Source: Agriotes lineatus (Eukaryota > Arthropoda > Insecta > Coleoptera > Elateridae). Taken from it: DNA of 64,000 nt. Below the pieces are notes generated by a model. It did no database searches, was not told where the DNA came from, and saw only the letters and a list, made by a program, of their open reading frames with translations. Positions 45,130 through 55,690 of the stretch are shown here, one piece after another; the first letter of the stretch is position 1, and every line of letters begins with the position of its first letter. Where the stretch lies: positions 49,741,763 through 49,805,762 of the forward strand of contig OW679202.1 in NCBI GenBank assembly GCA_940337035.1. Direction: 5' to 3'. Both the position numbers and the translations under genes were made by a program.

Positions 45130-45440
45130 CACAACAGTAAACACCATACTTCCGGCTATAGGATTTTCTTCAAAAGCTTGCTTTCGCAAGTACACAAAAC
45201 TTATATATGAAGTTTCAACGCCATACCTTTTTTCGTTTTTGAGATATTCTGTTCATAGACACACAGACACATAGACAGACGGACAGACAGAAACACAGAC
45301 AGGCAGACAGACCAATGAACAAAAACCTGTTTTTTTGGATTCAGGGGACTCTGAAACGTGAAGATCTGTTGAAAACTCAATTTCGAATTTTTGGGGTGAA
45401 TTCAATACTCCCTTTATTGTAAAAGGAGGTAAAAAAGTTT
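45130..45440. mobile_element. Related GACA-microsatellite element end
   Basis: It contains GACAGACGGACAGACAG and AGACAGGCAGACAGACC (45,273-45,312), then GGACTCTGAAACGTGAAGA and a terminal hairpin TACTCCCTTT / AAAAGGAGGTA (45,408-45,431). The order (microsatellite, GGGACT-TGAAACGT block, hairpin ending in a GTA) is the same as in copies 1-3, but the words differ, so this is a sister family. Confidence 0.55.
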
Positions 45441-46508
45441 TTTACATATATTATCTTCAAATAAAAACACCCTTACCTTGTTACCCATATTCTATGAATA
45501 CGGTAGCACCTGGAAAATTCTTATGCTTATTTTCCCACACCCATTCACATACATGGTCCATCTACTTAATCGAGTAGGAAAATTCTTAAAGATGGAATGT
45601 CTTCTTCTAAATATATTGTTCAATAATGGAAAGAAAGTGTTTTTAAAAACACCACTAAAAACCGAGACACCGAAATGTAGCTCCCAATTCACCTCTTCCT
45701 TCAGAGTCAGTAATAACACGCTGGTGCACTTGGCTTAAGGCTGCTTTTTATCCAGACAATTTCAAAAAATATATTTACAAATTTATGTAATTTGCATTAC
45801 TAAATATTTCCCTTTAGTGTTTCAATATTATTAGTAAGGTTAAGATATTTTTACGTATTTAGTACATAATTTTTACACTCTTTCTTTCTTAAAGAGGTTA
45901 TAACCCTTTATTTCTTCTGTAACTTTCTTATTTACAATGCAGTTTTAAAAATGTAGAGAGCTAGTTATATTATAGCTTTTTGTTATGTATGTAATATGAT
46001 GGTACATTCACTTTTGAATGTTTTTAATGTGGTCTGCGTGTAACGTGTAAATTAATGGAAAATTCTAATTTGATTTAATGTAACGTGTGAGTTTGCAATA
46101 TGTGAAGTTCTTTAAAAAATATATTAAACTTATTATACTTCAAAAACGTGGTTTAACATGCACTAAATATCTAAAGAAATACATATGCTTTAGCATATTT
46201 TCAATTGTAGTGCAATGTTTAATCCATAGTTTTTTATCGCATAAGAAAAATGTTAATTGGCAATTTTAGCATATATAAATACGGTTCCTGAAAACAATAA
46301 TATCAGTGTCAAAAACTCTTTCCTACTCTAAGAATTAGCAACATGGTCCTGACTAAAGTAAATATTGATTCACTATAATGTGGAAATACGTAAATGTTTA
46401 TTTTAAAGTTTATTAATGACTATTTAAAGATATTAATAACCACTGAGAAGAACTCTACAATGTGTTTTATACAAATATTGCTGTTTTCAATAGTATTAAT
46501 TAATTAAT
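45441..46508. other. Unassigned AT-rich stretch
   Basis: Overlapping 75-86-codon frames on both strands at 45,478-45,738 have no motif. Confidence 0.4.
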
Positions 46509-46690
46509 TTACTTACTTACTTACTTACTTCTTCGGCGTTACAACCATTTGTGTGTTTTAGCCTGATGGGTAATGTTTCTCCATCGAATCCTATCGTTCA
46601 CCTTTTCCCTCTAGCTTTTTATGTCCATGGTTGCGAGGTTTTGATGCACTGCGTGTAACCATCTGTTTAATTGATTTAATTCAACTTAAT
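46509..46690 (-). mobile_element. LINE 3' end with (AAGT)n tail, minus strand
   Basis: On the minus strand the last coding piece reads DRIRWRNITHQAKTHKWL then a stop and RRRSK. It is followed directly by an AAGT microsatellite (plus strand ACTT repeats, 46,510-46,530). A WRN-I block just before the stop and a short tandem repeat as tail are typical of RTE-like LINEs. Confidence 0.6.
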
Positions 46691-47484
46691 AAAAATTACA
46701 ACTGTCCAAAATTTTCCAATTTTCAAGCCATTAGAGATCGAGTCTACTAGATCTTATTACAGAACAATCAAATTGATATTTTAAATACCAGATTTTGTTT
46801 TGGTATGTTGAACTTTTAATGCTAGTACTAAAACTAATAAAAATCGTACCTGTTTGGGACAAATTGGAAAATATAAGTGACCAGCTAAGTATTAGGAACA
46901 ATCGAAGAAAGAGACCAACTTAGGTGTTAAGCTTTTGGTTAATTATAACGATGTGAATTTTTAACAAAGAAGTATTAGAAATGATGCATCTCCACATTTC
47001 CATTTCATTAGAAAGCTATCCTAATATGGAAATTACTTTCAGAATATTTATTTTAATGGTTACGGCATGTGCTCAAAAAACATTCAAATACATATAGGGT
47101 ATAAGTATAAGCCAAGAGAAACCAAGCAGTTTGATTTCTATCTACAGATCAGACTATTAGAAATTTATTTATTAATAAACTAATTTTATGTTCCCGGTTA
47201 TAACCAAATATAAACAATTTTTCAGTAAAATCAAAGGTACTTTTTTATATCAATAGGTGTGTCTAATAAAAAAAATTTACTAGCATAAACGTTGTACATT
47301 GATGGATACCTACTAAAAAGGGTGTTTTTGTAGTCCTGTAAACTGAAATCTGAAAGTTTGTATAATTATTTTAATGTGGTATATTTACGGACATAGGTTG
47401 GTCTATTGATATAAAAAATATCTTGCATTGCTCGAAAATAGTTGTAAAGATTTCGATGTTTTTAATTGTTTTTATTTTTAAATT
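46691..47484. other. Unassigned AT-rich stretch left of the satellite
   Basis: No signal until weak similarity to the satellite unit begins near 47,485. Confidence 0.4.
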
Positions 47485-50400
47485 TAACAAATCAAATCAT
47501 AATTTCGAGCATTTTTCTTGGAAATACTATAGTATAAAATATTGTTATATTATACTCGTATTTACTAACATATATGATTTAAAAATTAAAATTGTGAGAG
47601 TAGGGAAGTATGCAATATGTTTTTTGATCGCGGGCAGGATATTTTCAGTCTACGTCTCTGCCATGATCTATCATTAATCCGTAGAATAAGTGAATCCCAG
47701 TTTAAATCAAATCATATAATTTTGAAACTTTTTCTAAATAGTGTATAATGTCGTTATATTATACTAGTATTGACTTACATATATATGATCTAAAAATTAA
47801 AAGTGTGAGAGTAGGGAAGTATGCAATATATTTTTTGATCGCGGGCAGGATATTTTCAGTGTCCGTCTCTGCCATGATCTATCATTAATCAGTAGAATAA
47901 GTGAATCTCAGTTTAAATCAAATCATATAATTTTGAAAATTTTTCGAAATAGTATATAATGTTGTTATATTATACTAGTATTTACTTGGATATATAATTT
48001 AGAAATTAAAAGTGTGAGAGTGGTGAAGTGTCCAATATATTTTTTGGTCGCGGACAGGATATTTTCAGTCTAGGTCTCTGCCATGATCTATCATTAATCC
48101 GTAGAATAAGTGAATCCCAGTTTAAATCAAATCATATAATTTTGAAACTTTTTCTAAATAGTGTATAATGTCGTTATATTATACTAGTATTGACTTACAT
48201 ATATGATCTAAAAATTAAAAGTGTGAGAGTAGGGAAGTATGCAATATATTTTTTGATCGCGGGCAGGATATTTTCAGTGTCCGTCTCTGCCATGATCTAT
48301 CATTAATCAGTAGAATAAGTGAATCTCAGTTTAAATCAAATCATGTAATTTTGAAACTTTTTCGAAATAGTATATAATGTTGTTATATTATACTAGTAGT
48401 TACTTACATATATGATTTAGAAATTAAAAGTGTGAGAGTGGGGAAGTGTGCAATATATTTTTTGATCGCGGACAGAATATTTTCAGTCTACGTCTCTGCC
48501 ATGATCTATCATTAATCCGTAGAATAAGTGTATCCCAGTTTAAATCAAATCATATAATTTTGAACCTTTTTCGAAATAGTATAGAATGGTGTGCAATATA
48601 TTTTTTGGTCGCGGACAGGATATTTTCAGTCTATGTTTCTGCCATGATCTATCATTAATCCGTAGAATAAGTGAATCCCAGTTTAAATCAAATCATATAA
48701 TTTTGAAACTTTTTCTAAATAGTGTATAATGTCGTTATATTATACTAGTATCGACTTACATATATGATCTAAAAATTAAAAGTGTGAGAGTAGGGAAGTA
48801 TGCAATATATTTTTTGATCGCGGCAGGATATTTTCAGTGTACTTCTCTGCCATGATCTATCATTAATCGGTAGAATAAGTGAATCTCAGTTTAAATCAAA
48901 TCATATAATTTGAAACCTTTTCGAAATAGTATATAATGTTGTTTTATTATACTAGTATTTACTTGGATATATAATTTAGAAATTAAAAGTGTGAGAGTGG
49001 TGAAGTGTGCAATATATTTTTTGGTCGCGGACAGGATATTTTCAGTCTACGTCTCTGCCATGATCTATCATTAATCCGTAGAATAAGTGAATCCCAGTTT
49101 AAATCAAATCATATAATTTTGAAACTTTTTCTAAATAGTGTATAATGTCGTTATATTATACTAGTATTGACTTACATATATGATATAAAAATTAAAAGTG
49201 TGAGAGTAGGGAAGTATGCAATATATTTTTTGATCGCGGCAGGATATTTTCAGTGTACTTCTCTGCCATGATCTATCATTAATCAGTAGAATAAGTGAAT
49301 CCCAGTTTAAATTAAATCATATAATTTTGAAACTTTTTCTAAATAGTGTATAATGTCGTTATATTATACTAGTATTGACTTACATATATGATCTAAAAAT
49401 TAAAATTGTGAGAGTAGGGAAGTATGCAATATATTTTCTGATCGCGGGCAGGATATTTTCAGTCTACGTCTCTGCCATGATCTATCATTAATCCGTAGAA
49501 TTAGTGAATCCCAGTTTAAATCAAATCATATAATTTTGAAACTTTTTCTAAATAGTGTATAATGTCGTTATATTATACTAGTATTGACTTACATATATGA
49601 TCTAAAAATTAAAAGTGTGAGAGTAGGGAAGTATGCAATAAATTTTTTGATCGCGGGCAGGATATTTTCAGTGTACGTCTCTGCCATGATCTATCATTAA
49701 TCAGTAGAATAAGTGAATCCCAGTTTAAATCAAAACATGTAATTTTGAAACTTTTTCGAAATAGTATGTAATACTAGTATTTACTTACATATATGATCTA
49801 AAAATTAAAAGTGTGCGAGTAGGGAAGTATGCAATATATTTTTTGATCGCGGGCAGGATATTTTCAGTGTACGTCTCTGCCATGATCTATCATTAATCAG
49901 TAGAATAAGTGAATCCCAGTTTAAATCAAATCATGTAATTTTGAAACTTTTTCGAAATAGTATGTAATACTAGTATTGACTTACATATATGATCTAAAAA
50001 TTAAAAGTGTGCGAGTAGGGAAGTATGCAATATATTTTTTGATCGCGGGCAGGATATTTTCAGTGTACGTCTCTGCCATGATCTATCATTAATCAGTAGA
50101 ATAAGTGAATCCCAGTTTAAATAAAATAATATGGTTTTGAAACTTTTTCGAAATAGTATATAATGTTGTTATATTATACTAGTATTTACTTACATATATG
50201 ATTTAGAAATTAAAAGTGTGAGAGTGGGGAAGTGTGCAATATATTTTTTGATCGCAGACAGGATATTTTCAGTCTACGTCTCTGCCAGGATCTATCATTA
50301 ATCCGTAGAATAAGCGAATTCCACTTTAAATCAAATCATATAATTTTGAAACTTTTTCTAAATAGTGTATAATGTCGTTATATTATACTAGTATTGACTT

Positions 50401-51560
50401 ACATATATGATCTAAAAATTAAAAGTGTGAGAGTAGGGAAGTATGCAATAAATTTTTTGATCGCGGGCAGGATATTTTCAGTGTACGTCTCTGCCATGAT
50501 CTATCATTAATCAGTAGAATAAGTGAATCCCAGTTTAAATCAAAACATGTAATTTTGAAACTTTTTCGAAATAGTATGTAATACTAGTATTTACTTACAT
50601 ATATGATCTAAAAATTAAAAGTGTGCGAGTAGGGAAGTATGCAATATATTTTTTGATCGCGGGCAGGATATTTTCAGTGTACGTCTCTGCCATGATCTAT
50701 CATTAATCAGTAGAATAAGTGAATCCCAGTTTAAATCAAATCATGTAATTTTGAAACTTTTTCGAAATAGTATGTAATACTAGTATTGACTTACATATAT
50801 GATCTAAAAATTAAAAGTGTGCGAGTAGGGAAGTATGCAATATATTTTTTGATCGCGGGCAGGATATTTTCAGTGTACGTCTCTGCCATGATCTATCATT
50901 AATCAGTAGAATAAGTGAATCCCAGTTTAAATAAAATAATATAGTTTTGAAACTTTTTCGAAATAGTATATAATGTTGTTATATTATACTAGTATTTACT
51001 TACATATATGATTTAGAAATTAAAAGTGTGAGAGTGGGGAAGTGTGCAATATATTTTTTGATCGCAGACAGGATATTTTCAGTCTACGTCTCTGCCAGGA
51101 TCTATCATTAATCCGTAGAATAAGCGAATTCCACTTTAAATCAAATCATATAATTTTGAGACTTTTTCGAAATAGTACATAATGTTGTTATGTTATACTA
51201 GTATTTACTTACATATATGATTTAGAAATTAAAAGTGTGAGAGTGGGAAAGTGTGCAATATATTTTTTTCATCGCAGACAGAATATTTTCAGTCTACGTC
51301 TCTGCCATGATCTATCATTAAGCTGTAGAATGAGCGAATCCCTGTTTAAATCAAATCATGAAGCTTTTTCGAAATAGTATAGTATCTAATGTTGTTATAT
51401 TATACCTATTTACTTATGATTTAAAAATTTAAAATGTTGAGGGAGGAGTGTTGCACAATATATTCCTTGACCTAAGTGGCGATATTTTCATTGTACGGCT
51501 CTGCTATGATCTGTCATCAATCCATAGAACACGTGTATCCGAGTTTAATTCTAAAAGTGG
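47485..51560 (+). repeat. Satellite-like tandem array, 20 units of about 209 bp
   Basis: Each unit has TATACTAGTATTGACTTACA, AGTGTGAGAGTAGGGAAGT, TTTTTTGATCGCGGGCAGGA, TCTCTGCCATGATCTATCAT and GAATCCCAGTTTAAATC. Taking GATCGCGG-type words as a landmark, units lie at 47,626, 47,837, 48,046, 48,255, 48,464, 48,607, 48,816, 49,023, 49,232, 49,440, 49,649, 49,845, 50,041, 50,250, 50,459, 50,655, 50,851, 51,060, 51,270 and about 51,467. Spacing is mostly 207-211 bp, with four 196-bp units and one of 143 bp. Two diverged variants alternate in the left part. The outermost units are the most worn, as expected when unequal exchange homogenises the centre. Open frames in it are by-products. Confidence 0.97.
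49560..51180 (+). repeat. 810-bp higher-order repeat, two copies in the satellite
   Basis: A block of four units (209, 196, 196, 209 bp) occurs twice in a row. Marker variants recur exactly 810 bp apart: GCAATAAATTTTTTG at about 49,635 and 50,445, and GCAGACAGG plus GCCAGGATCT at about 50,255 and 51,065. The two copies are nearly identical (one difference seen is ATATGGTTTTG against ATATAGTTTTG at 50,130 and 50,940), so the duplication is recent. Confidence 0.9.
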
Positions 51561-52590
51561 AACAAAAACAGATTATATCGGATTGACAAGTACATGACAT
51601 TAGGGTTGTCCTTCAATAGAAATGGGGTGTCCGCAGGAGAAGTCAGTTGCAGCAGCACACACGCATTACAGTTTATGACAGTTACCCCTTTCTTGGGGCC
51701 CAACTCTTCCGCGCGATCGCCGACCGACTTTCAGCTACGCGCAATCTGCAGGCGCTTTGACTCCTTGTTTTTTAACAAGATTACGTTGCTAAAAATATAT
51801 AAGGAGCTCGTTTTATTATCCCGAATATCCTGAAAACCGGTCCTATAATGAAGAATAAGGAACGATGGTAACCCTTGAACTAACGTAAAGCCTCGAGGTA
51901 CGTAAGCTGCGGAAGCAATTTCCACGTTGCTTCGCGGTTTGGGGGCACCTTCCCCATCTCTTTTGCACCTCCTCGAGAGCGGCCGACGCTCATCTTTCTC
52001 GAGAATAGCAGCAATTTGCTGCAAAGTGCCCCGATAACACTCTTCTCTGACAGATGGCTACATATGCGGCTAAGTAGATACATGATACGGTATAAACAAG
52101 TTGCGCTTCTTTGCATATGTTATGTACCCGGAGTAAAGGGGATGTCAAGGGGGTAGTTCTCGAAGCTATTATCATATAATACGATATTACGTTGAAGAAT
52201 TTATATGGCTAAGTCGAGCAGCGTTTGCAGTTAGCGCTGCAGGAATTATGCAGGTGCTGGAATTTTCCGGCAGGACAATCTCGGATAGGATTACTTGCAT
52301 TCAGCAGGCTCTAAATTACAATTACACTGAAAGGGTTTGTTTTAAAATTGCAAGAAACAAAAGCTCGACTGTTTTTACGCACCGCTTTACAGTATCTTTA
52401 TTTTTACGTACAGTCTGTAGCATTAGACCTTATAGACGTTATCAAAATTTAAAAAGGTGCTAGCAATTATGTAGCCGGTAGTGCACCCTACTGCGATCAC
52501 AAACAATCGCTCAGATTGTTTTGAATCGACTTTGTAATTATGAGTCAAGTGTAGGCAAACAGATTTAAAGCATTATGTTTATGTTATCAT
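51561..52590. other. Unassigned; GC-richer patch at 51,640-52,060
   Basis: The patch includes CTCGAGAGCGGCCGACGC and TCCGCGCGATCGCCGACC. Frames of 78-97 codons on the minus strand have no motif. It may be unique host sequence bordering the satellite. Confidence 0.35.
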
Positions 52591-52729
52591 TCATAAAGAC
52601 AGAAGATGAGACTGCATCTGCTGCATAGCTTCGTCAGGAAGAGAGTCGACGATTAACCAGAACCATTTCAAATCTGTACAGTAACAGAAGAAAACATAAA
52701 TTGTAAGTTTGTACAGCAAAATCTATTAA

Positions 52730-53245
52730 ATTTATGTTGGAACAGAAACATATTAATGTTATTATAATGTCGATTGGTAATGCACACTACACCGAATGGC
52801 TGAGTACTCGACTGAAACCTCTATTATCACCCCATGTGAAAAAACGCAGGAGATGGATAGTGAGAACATTGAGAGAGATTGGAGGGATATTATTTTTATG
52901 GACGAGGTTTCTTTTTGGGCGATGGTTTCAAGTAGGAGAGTCTGATATGATCGTGTTAAAATAAATCTACATGTTTGGGGATATTTCAATTCGCATGGAT
53001 TTGGAACATTGTGAATGTTTAGTGGAAACCTGGATACACTGCGAATACTAAGGCTTTATCAAAGAGTTTTCTAAAATCTGCAGTAAAATGGTTTGACAGA
53101 ATAATCACGGCTACTTTTACAAGAAGCAACGATCATAAGCATTGAAGTCGTCAAGTATCCACCAAAACTTTAAAATGGCTGTTTGAATCACCGAATTGAA
53201 GATGACTGGCACAGAAGCACGCATTTTTACCTTGCTAACCTTAAT
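52730..53245 (+). pseudogene. Tc1-like transposase fragment
   Basis: The plus strand shows SPHVKKRRRW (near 52,830), then in a second frame ENIERDWRDIIFMDEVSFWA (about 52,862-52,920), the first catalytic Asp block of a Tc1-type DDE transposase. HVWGYFNSHGFGTL follows, a stop, FSGNLDTLRILRLYQRV, and LLLQEATIIS where the family has Gln-Glu-Asp-Asn before the second Asp, so that site is lost. After it only scraps remain. The HTH domains and the ends are missing, and several stops are present. Confidence 0.7.
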
Positions 53246-54100
53246 AACCCTCTTATGCAAAAAATGTAGCAAACTGGCCTAGACTCTGCCAAGTTAAAAC
53301 TGATAATAATGAAGACTGAAGTATTTACTAGCTAGAAGCATAATGTTGTTGTTTATATACTTATGTAGATGCAGAATTATTAAAAAAGTTTCCTTTGAGC
53401 GCTTTGGAGAAACTGTGCCATTTAACGCCCCCCTATATATTGAATATGTTATTGGCTCCTGGTATAGAAACTTGCTGCAAGAGAACAGTTTTACTAATCA
53501 TCTACGTCTCTTGCTTGATTTTGAATTTGGCATAAATTTGTTGGGGGTTTTCTGAAAATTGCACATATGGTTTTTTATCGATAATATAAATGTACGTCAA
53601 TTGATACTTCCTAAATGAGACACTGATCTGCTAAAGAAACGAACTAAAAGTATATATCAACAAGATGAAGAGAAAGAAAATGATTTTTTATTTCTGTTCG
53701 AACCAATTTTTGTCAGCAACAGCGCCACCTCCATTTAAACTGATTCTTGTTTTCAACAAAAAATAATCAATAGAAACAAGTCTAAATTTAACACGATATC
53801 GTGATCCTCAGAAACATATTTTATAACAAAACTGAGTTGTATCTGTCTTTAGTAAACGGCCTTAGTCAATGGGCACATTAATTTATACTTACCTGAGTTC
53901 TACTATAGGAAAGTGCAATGTTTCAGGGTCTTTGTCTAAAACCTTTCCTTAAATCCTTGATGCATCTAAAAACTTTAAATTATAGGAAAACAATAAGCAA
54001 AAGGGTCATATTGACATGTTGATATAACACTTCATATTTTATTTTAATTAAACCTGCACAGCACCTTTTCAATAAGGGTTTGCTTCTTGCAGTTACAGTT
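53246..54100. other. Unassigned AT-rich stretch
   Basis: A 70-codon plus frame (53,343-53,555) has no motif. No repeats were seen until the palindrome array. Confidence 0.4.
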
Positions 54101-55690
54101 GATTAAAATAAAATAAATAAAGTGCATTTTCACGTTTAAACATGCACTTTATTTATTTTATTTTAATTAATACCTTGATTTATAAACTAAATTTTAAATA
54201 CTGTAGTGCACTTCCTTGAATATTATTGCTTATTTTCGTATATTGTAGTTTCAATTTGGCTGAGTATTAATCGTAGTGTCTGCTCTCAAGTCAAGTCATG
54301 ATAACTGCAATTATGATGGCATCAGTTATGATGACTTTACTTGAGAGCAGACACTACGATAAATACTGAACCAGATTAAAACTACGACATACGAAACTAA
54401 GCAGAAAGATTCAAAGAAGGTCGCTATTGTATTTGAAATTTAGTTTCTAAATCATGGTTTTGATTAAAATTAAATAAATGAAGTGCATTTTGACATTTAA
54501 ACATGCACTTTGTTACTTTTATTTTAATCAAAGCCGTGATTTTTAAGCTAAATTTTACATACGATGCTGACCTTCCTTGAATCTTTCTGCTTATTTTCGT
54601 ATATTTTAGTTTTAATTTGGTTCAGTATTAATCGCAGTGTATGCTCTCAAGTAACGTCATGATAACTGCAGTTATGATGACTATAGTTGAGAGTAGACAC
54701 TACGATTAATACTGATCCAAATTGACACTACAATGTACGAAAATAAGCAGAAAGATTCAAGGACGGTCACTATTGTATTTAAAATTTAGTTTATAAATCA
54801 CGGTTTTGATTAAAATAAAATAAATAAAGGACATTGAGACTGAATTACTGTCAGTTGCGATTTGCTTTGATCAATATATGAAATTTTTTTAGTAGTTAAT
54901 TTTTCTACACAAGTTGGAGAAGCTGAATTTCTGGAAAGACTCACAGATTTACCACGTCTTTGGGGGTGATATGAAAGTTCTTAATTTATGTACTATATCC
55001 GACTGATTTCTTTGTTCACTAGGGTAGGTGACATGAATGAAGTTGAGTGATTTGAACTACATTTCTTGAGAGGAGGGAATAATGGCGAATGATGCAGTGT
55101 CTGAATATTACAGCTATTCGGTGAATATTGTTCACGGTTACTGTAACTGCTTACATTTAAACATGCACTTTTATTTTATTTTAATCAAAACCGTGATTTA
55201 TAAACTAAATTTTAAATAAGGTAGCGATCTTCCTTGAATCTTTCTGCTTATTTTCGTATATTGTAGTTTTAATTTGGTTCAGTATTAATCGTAGTGTCTG
55301 TTCTCAAGTGAAATTATGATAACTGATGTTATGACTTCAGTCATGATAACTTTGAAAGCAGACACTACGATTAATACTGAACCAGATTAAAACTACAATA
55401 TACGAAAATAAGTAGAAAGATTCCAGCAAGGTCGCTACCGTATTGAAAATTTAGTTCATAAATCAAGGTTTTTTTTAAATAAAGTGCATTTTTACGTTTA
55501 AAAATGCACCTTGTTTATTTTATTTTAATCAAAACCGTGATTTATAAACTAAGTTTTAAATAATGTAGTGCACTTCCTTGAATATTTCTGCTTATTTTCA
55601 TATATTGTAGTTTTACTTTGGTGCAGTATTAATAGTAGTGTTTGATCTCAAATGAAGTTATGTAAACTGCAATTTTAGGTTACATTTCTT
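54101..55690. repeat. Tandem array of long palindromes
   Basis: Two nested palindromes alternate. The small one pairs GATTAAAATAAAATAAATAA with its complement around GTGCATTTT-ACGTTTAAACATGCAC (centres near 54,135, 54,495 and 55,500, plus an interrupted one at 54,807/55,187). The large one has arms of about 140 bp that include ATTTTCGTATATTGTAGTTT and TCGTAGTGTCTGCTCTCAAG, centred near 54,315, 54,668 and 55,335. At the first centre 21 bp pair perfectly (54,271-54,291 with 54,339-54,359). The period is about 350-360 bp. The last unit (55,531-55,690) keeps only its left arm. No protein. It looks like fold-back MITEs multiplied in tandem. Confidence 0.9.
54830..55152. other. Interruption of the third small palindrome
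   Basis: The left half ends at ...TAAATAAAGG (54,829) and the right half resumes with ACATTTAAACATGCAC at 55,153. The 320 bp between are not part of the repeat and show no ends or frame that I recognise. Confidence 0.6.

Noticed and set aside
47423..48658. Open frames inside the satellite (47,423-47,677 and 48,446-48,658)
   Set aside because: They are translations of the repeat unit; the unit length (209) is not a multiple of three and other units do not keep the frame.
47485..51560. CRISPR-like regular repeat spacing
   Set aside because: Whole 209-bp units are repeated with no unique spacers, and the surrounding transposons are eukaryotic.
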